Source: Clostridiales bacterium
Lineage (GTDB): Bacteria > Bacillota > Clostridia > WRLR01
NCBI GenBank assembly: GCA_031263625.1
Contig: JAISFK010000267.1
Location: 1-7,758, forward strand
DNA length: 7,758 nucleotides
Direction: 5' to 3'
Shown: positions 5,537 through 7,758 of the stretch, piece after piece
Numbering within the stretch: the stretch's first letter is position 1
Layout of the letters: each line of letters starts with the position of its first letter
Made by a program: the position numbers and the translations under genes
Notes under the pieces: model-generated
What the model was told of the DNA's origin: nothing
The model's database searches: none
The model's input: the letters and a program-made list of their open reading frames with translations, nothing else

Positions 5537-6443
5537 ACCGCCTGGCGAGGAACACGGAAAAGACGCTCCCGCGGCCGAGTTCGGAAGCGACCTTGACGTA
5601 GCCGCCCTGCAGCGCGAGAATCTCGCGCGCGAGATACAGCCCCACGCCGATCCCCTCCTGCTCCCTCGCGCGCGGCGAGCGGTAAAACCGCCTGAAAATC
5701 GCCGCGCGCTCGTCCGGGCTGATGCCGGCCCCGCTGTCGGCAATGTCAATCCTGACGAACATTTCGTAGGCCGTAGCGCTGATTTTGACGCTGCCGCCCG
5801 CGTCCGAGTATTTGACGGCATTGTCCAAAATGTTGCATACGGCCTCTTTTGTCCATTTCATGTCGAAATCGGCCGTCAGGTTTTCGTCCGCGCTGACTGC
5901 CAGATCGATGCCCTTTTCCGCGATCGCCGGATACATTTCCGACACGGCGGCGGATATGAGCGGCTTTACGCGCTGCGCCCTTGCCTCAACCGCCAAAACG
6001 CCAGTTTCGAGGCGCGACATTTTCACGAGCGCTTCGAGCAGGAATCTGAGCTTTTCCGCCTGAGCCTGAATGTCGCCCGCCATCCGCGCGGCGGCCGCGT
6101 CCAAGCCCCCGTGTTCAAGCAAAAGGCCGCTGTAGAGCAGGATGTTGGCGATGGGCGTTCTCGTCTGGTGGGATATGTCCGAAATGAGCGCCTTGATTTT
6201 GTCCCGCTCGCCCTGCGCGCCCGCCAAATGCTCCCCGCTCGCGCTGATGTAGCGGATGATCTTGTCGCCCAGCGCCGACGCGACGCTCTCGTCGTATGGG
6301 ACGGTTTTCGCGTCGCCCCGCGCGGCGTCGTCAAATAGCCGGCCCAGCTTTTCAAACAGCCTCTGCTGTTGCCGCCGCAGCATGAAAATGTAGCCGAGCG
6401 CGGCAAGGAAAAGCGCGGCGCACGCTATGGCGAGCGCCGTCAT
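5535..6443 (-). CDS. Sensor histidine kinase with minimal sensor region
   Basis: A 302-residue membrane kinase, partner of the response regulator whose stop overlaps its start (ATGA at 6440-6443). I prefer ATG 6443 to a codon at 6464 because of this overlap and because the membrane helix then starts immediately. One N-terminal helix (3-22) is followed by a basic stop and a cytoplasmic linker. The HisKA domain has DISHQTRTP with phospho-acceptor H92. The ATPase domain has the N box NILDNAVKYS (204-213), G1 DSGAG (236-240), the F region IFRRFYRS (249-256) and G2 GIGVGL (264-269). There is no second helix, HAMP domain or outside domain, so it has almost nothing to sense an external ligand. Kinases of this slim kind, beside ABC exporters, often get their signal from the transporter; I infer the same here. 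Confidence 0.94.
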   Translation of the reverse strand: MTALAIACAALFLAALGYIFMLRRQQQRLFEKLGRLFDDAARGDAKTVPYDESVASALGDKIIRYISASGEHLAGAQGERDKIKALISDISHQTRTPIANILLYSGLLLEHGGLDAAAARMAGDIQAQAEKLRFLLEALVKMSRLETGVLAVEARAQRVKPLISAAVSEMYPAIAEKGIDLAVSADENLTADFDMKWTKEAVCNILDNAVKYSDAGGSVKISATAYEMFVRIDIADSGAGISPDERAAIFRRFYRSPRAREQEGIGVGLYLAREILALQGGYVKVASELGRGSVFSVFLARR

Positions 6444-7177
6444 TTTCCCGCGCCCCCCGTCCACAGATAGCCGAGCCCGTAAACGGTTTTGATGTACGCC
6501 GGGGACGCGGGGTCGTCCTCAAGCTTCCCGCGCAGCCGCCCGACCGCGACGGTCAGCGCGTTTTCGTCCACAAAATCGGCGTCGCCGGGGTAAAGGCTCT
6601 CCATAAGCTGCTCGCGCGTGAGAATATGCCCTTTGTTGGCGACCAGCTTCCGCAGCAGCTTCTGCTCCCTCGCGCTCAGCTGCACGGCCTGCCCTTGCTT
6701 GGAGAACTCCATCCTGTCGAAGTCGAAAACCATGTCGCCGACAGCGACGCGATTGCCGCCGCCGCCCGCGCCCGCCCTGCGCAGCGCGGCCATGACGCGG
6801 GCGCGCAGCACCATGAGGCTGAAAGGCTTTGTGACGTAGTCGTCGCCGCCAAGCTCGAAGCCCGTGACGATGTCGGCCTCCATGTCGTTGGCGGTCAGAA
6901 AGACAATCGGCACGCTTGACGAAGCGCGGACGGCTTTGCAAAAATCAAAGCCGTCGCCGTCGGGCAGGTTAATGTCGAGGATGATCAGATCCGGCGCGGA
7001 GGCCGCGAAAATCTCGCGCGCCGTCTTCAGGTCATAGGCCTGCAGCGCCTTCATGCCCTCGCGGCTGAACACGAGGGCGACGCCGCGGTTGAGCGCCCTG
7101 TCGTCCTCAACAATCAAAATGCTGCCCGTACCCATGCCTGTGCCCGCGCCTGCGCCCGTACCCATGCCTATACTCAT
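6440..7177 (-). CDS. OmpR/PhoB family response regulator
   Basis: A 245-residue DNA-binding regulator. The receiver domain starts at SILIVEDD (19-26), with the acidic pair D25/D26, phospho-acceptor D68 in LDINLPDGDG, T95 and K117. The winged-helix output domain covers about 145-242 and ends in the typical YIKTVYGLGYLW. It should be phosphorylated by the kinase just downstream and control this locus. The N-terminus is odd: residues 1-18 are GMGTGAGAGTGMGTG-like, encoded by a 6-base repeat, and do not belong to the receiver fold. ATGs at residues 1, 5 and 15 could all serve as starts; 7177 is given as the longest, but ribosome sites in front of all three are weak. A strong GAGGGGAG lies 25 bases upstream of 7177, before a tiny TTG frame that stops two codons before ATG 7177. 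Confidence 0.94.
   Translation of the reverse strand: MSIGMGTGAGAGTGMGTGSILIVEDDRALNRGVALVFSREGMKALQAYDLKTAREIFAASAPDLIILDINLPDGDGFDFCKAVRASSSVPIVFLTANDMEADIVTGFELGGDDYVTKPFSLMVLRARVMAALRRAGAGGGGNRVAVGDMVFDFDRMEFSKQGQAVQLSAREQKLLRKLVANKGHILTREQLMESLYPGDADFVDENALTVAVGRLRGKLEDDPASPAYIKTVYGLGYLWTGGAGK
7124..7169. repeat. 6-bp-unit low-complexity repeat in the regulator's 5' end
   Basis: Sixteen bases, gcccgtacccatgcct, occur identically at 7124-7139 and 7154-7169, 30 bases apart. The DNA between them continues the same 6-base rhythm, each unit coding Gly plus Met, Thr or Ala. Copy changes by one unit keep the frame, while smaller slips would break it. Confidence 0.75.
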
Positions 7178-7180
7178 GCC

Positions 7181-7210
7181 CTATTGCTCGCTCAACGAGC
7201 CGCTCCCCTC
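7181..7210 (-). promoter_or_regulatory. Strong Shine-Dalgarno with 4-codon TTG leader frame
   Basis: On the minus strand GAGGGGAG (7210-7203) is followed after 7 bases by TTG-AGC-GAG-CAA-TAG (7195-7181). This tiny frame is in phase with the response-regulator ATG at 7177, separated by the TAG and one GGC codon. An inverted repeat GCTCG-5-CGAGC (7186-7200) covers the TTG. It may be a coupling leader, or the TTG may be an older start cut off by an amber codon. Confidence 0.35.
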
Positions 7211-7226
7211 GCCATCCTTTGTTTTG

Positions 7227-7255
7227 CTTATAACGCCACTGTATAGCATAGTCAG
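7227..7255 (-). promoter_or_regulatory. Sigma-A type promoter of the regulator-kinase-ABC operon
   Basis: The minus strand has CTGACT (7255-7250, 4 of 6 to TTGACA), a 17-base spacer and TATAAG (7232-7227, 5 of 6 to TATAAT). Transcription would start near 7220, about 43 bases before ATG 7177. Spacing is ideal, it is the best match in the gap, and it points into the operon. Confidence 0.6.
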
Positions 7256-7312
7256 CTGGCCGCCGCTGATCCGCGACGGCCACTTCGCTTGATTGAGTTT
7301 GCACCATGTTTG

Positions 7313-7337
7313 ATTGCCTGATGCCAAGTCAGGCAAT
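7313..7337 (-). terminator. Perfect 9-bp inverted repeat: terminator hairpin or operator
   Basis: ATTGCCTGA and TCAGGCAAT flank a 7-base loop, giving a perfect 9-bp stem. It begins 13 bases after the stop of the SLH gene, a usual place for a transcription end. No run of T follows the stem on either strand, so it is not a classic intrinsic terminator. It lies about 58 bases upstream of the -35 of the next operon and could instead be a repressor site. Confidence 0.45.
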
Positions 7338-7350
7338 ATGCGAAATACGC
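7338..7350 (+). promoter_or_regulatory. 13-bp motif shared with the ABC gene upstream region
   Basis: ATGCGAAATACGC here differs by one base from ATGCGAAATATGC at 5526-5514 on the minus strand. Both lie in short non-coding gaps of the same locus, upstream of the regulator and of the ABC genes. It directly adjoins the 9-bp inverted repeat. Candidate regulator site; 83 bases or more from the predicted -35, which is far for an activator. Confidence 0.35.
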
Positions 7351-7758
7351 CTAATAGTCCAGTATGCGGTCGCGGTAGTCGTTTTTCAGCTCCTCGCGCA
7401 TGTACTCCACAAAGCGGTCGAGCATGACGGCGGCCTCGCCCTTCGTGAGCTGCCTCGCGGGATATATGTTCCCGCCCTCGTCGCCGCGCAGCAGGCCGAT
7501 GTCCTGCGCCACGTAAAGCGCGTCGCGCGCGTAGTCCGGTATGCTGTCGTCGTCCGCGTACTCCGTTATCGCGCCGTGGTACGAGGCGAGCGACTCAAGC
7601 CCCATGGCGCGGATGAACACGACCGCGGCGTCGGCCACCGATATCCCGGCGTTCGGCGAGAACTCGTTCCCGCTGAGCGGCGTCATCAGGCCCCTGTTGA
7701 AGGATTCCTCGATGGCGGCGAAGTTCTCGTGCGCCGCCGGCACGTCCGCGAATATCGG
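7351..7758 (-). CDS. SLH-domain protein, C-terminal part
   Basis: The last 135 residues of a protein that continues past the right edge; the frame is open to base 7758, so no start is given. The visible part begins with PIFADVPAAH, the usual opening of an S-layer homology domain, followed by an A-I-E helix, RGLM and an F-S-P-N turn. A second SLH unit starts at about residue 60 with EYADDDSIPDYAR and includes GLLRGDEGGNIYPARQLTKGEAA. It ends in KNDYRDRILDY. SLH domains anchor exported proteins to secondary wall polymers, usually pyruvylated, so this is probably a cell-surface protein with its active part upstream and outside the window. The usual T-R-A-E motif is altered in both units (SVAD and TKGE), so binding may be weaker. 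A GTG at 7743 is inside the first SLH unit and is not a likely start. Confidence 0.9.
   Translation of the reverse strand, partial: PIFADVPAAHENFAAIEESFNRGLMTPLSGNEFSPNAGISVADAAVVFIRAMGLESLASYHGAITEYADDDSIPDYARDALYVAQDIGLLRGDEGGNIYPARQLTKGEAAVMLDRFVEYMREELKNDYRDRILDY

Noticed and set aside
5413..5538. A longer ATPase with 42 extra N-terminal residues
   Set aside because: The leader has no similarity to ABC ATPases, would overlap the kinase stop, and contains the direct repeats. ATG 5412 has a good ribosome site and immediate homology.
5382..6338. A 318-codon + strand open frame
   Set aside because: It is antisense to the histidine kinase and the start of the ATPase gene, with no recognisable domain and no good ribosome site.
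6444..6464. A histidine kinase start seven codons earlier
   Set aside because: ATG 6443 makes the ATGA overlap seen at the other gene joints in this operon, and the membrane helix starts directly after it.
1..7758. CRISPR arrays, tRNA or rRNA genes, insertion sequences, phage genes
   Set aside because: I saw no regularly spaced repeats with spacers, no tRNA-like cloverleaf sequence, no transposase motif and no phage structural genes on either strand.

Overview
The window is GC-rich DNA, visibly above 60% G+C over most of its length, and its gene content fits a high-GC member of the Bacillota, probably Clostridia. The pointers are an S-layer homology (SLH) protein, an OmpR-type two-component system beside a FtsX-family ABC exporter, and a DUF3990/DUF3791 gene set that I know mainly from Clostridia. 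The lineage is an inference from gene content; there is no rRNA or other phylogenetic marker here.

Left edge, + strand (1-1062): the last 36 codons of a Gfo/Idh/MocA-type oxidoreductase, overlapped by 13 bases by a second, complete oxidoreductase of the same superfamily. The second gene ends inside a ~75-bp sequence that is a near copy of an internal piece of the ABC permease gene at 3421-3498. This piece lies antisense to the oxidoreductase and looks like a relic of a second permease gene.

Centre, - strand (7177 down to 1112): seven genes in one direction. A response regulator and a histidine kinase (ATGA overlap) are followed after 122 bp by an ABC ATPase and a double-FtsX permease (ATGA overlap). 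After a further 74 bp come three small genes joined by ATGA and GTGA overlaps: a DUF3990 protein with an ADP-ribosyltransferase-like N-terminus, an 81-residue protein of unknown function, and a 77-residue DUF3791 protein. This trio is lower in GC than its surroundings, has its own TATAAT box, and looks like an acquired module.

Right edge, - strand (7351-7758): the C-terminal end of an SLH-domain protein running off the window.

The likely logic is as follows. The kinase has one membrane helix and almost no outside domain, so it may read a signal through the ABC exporter. The regulator then controls the exporter. A 13-bp motif (12/13 identical, opposite strands) lies upstream of both the regulator gene and the ABC genes and is a candidate shared operator. 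The three-gene DUF3990 module is the least understood part; a toxin/antitoxin-like or effector role is an inference from its fold and gene arrangement.
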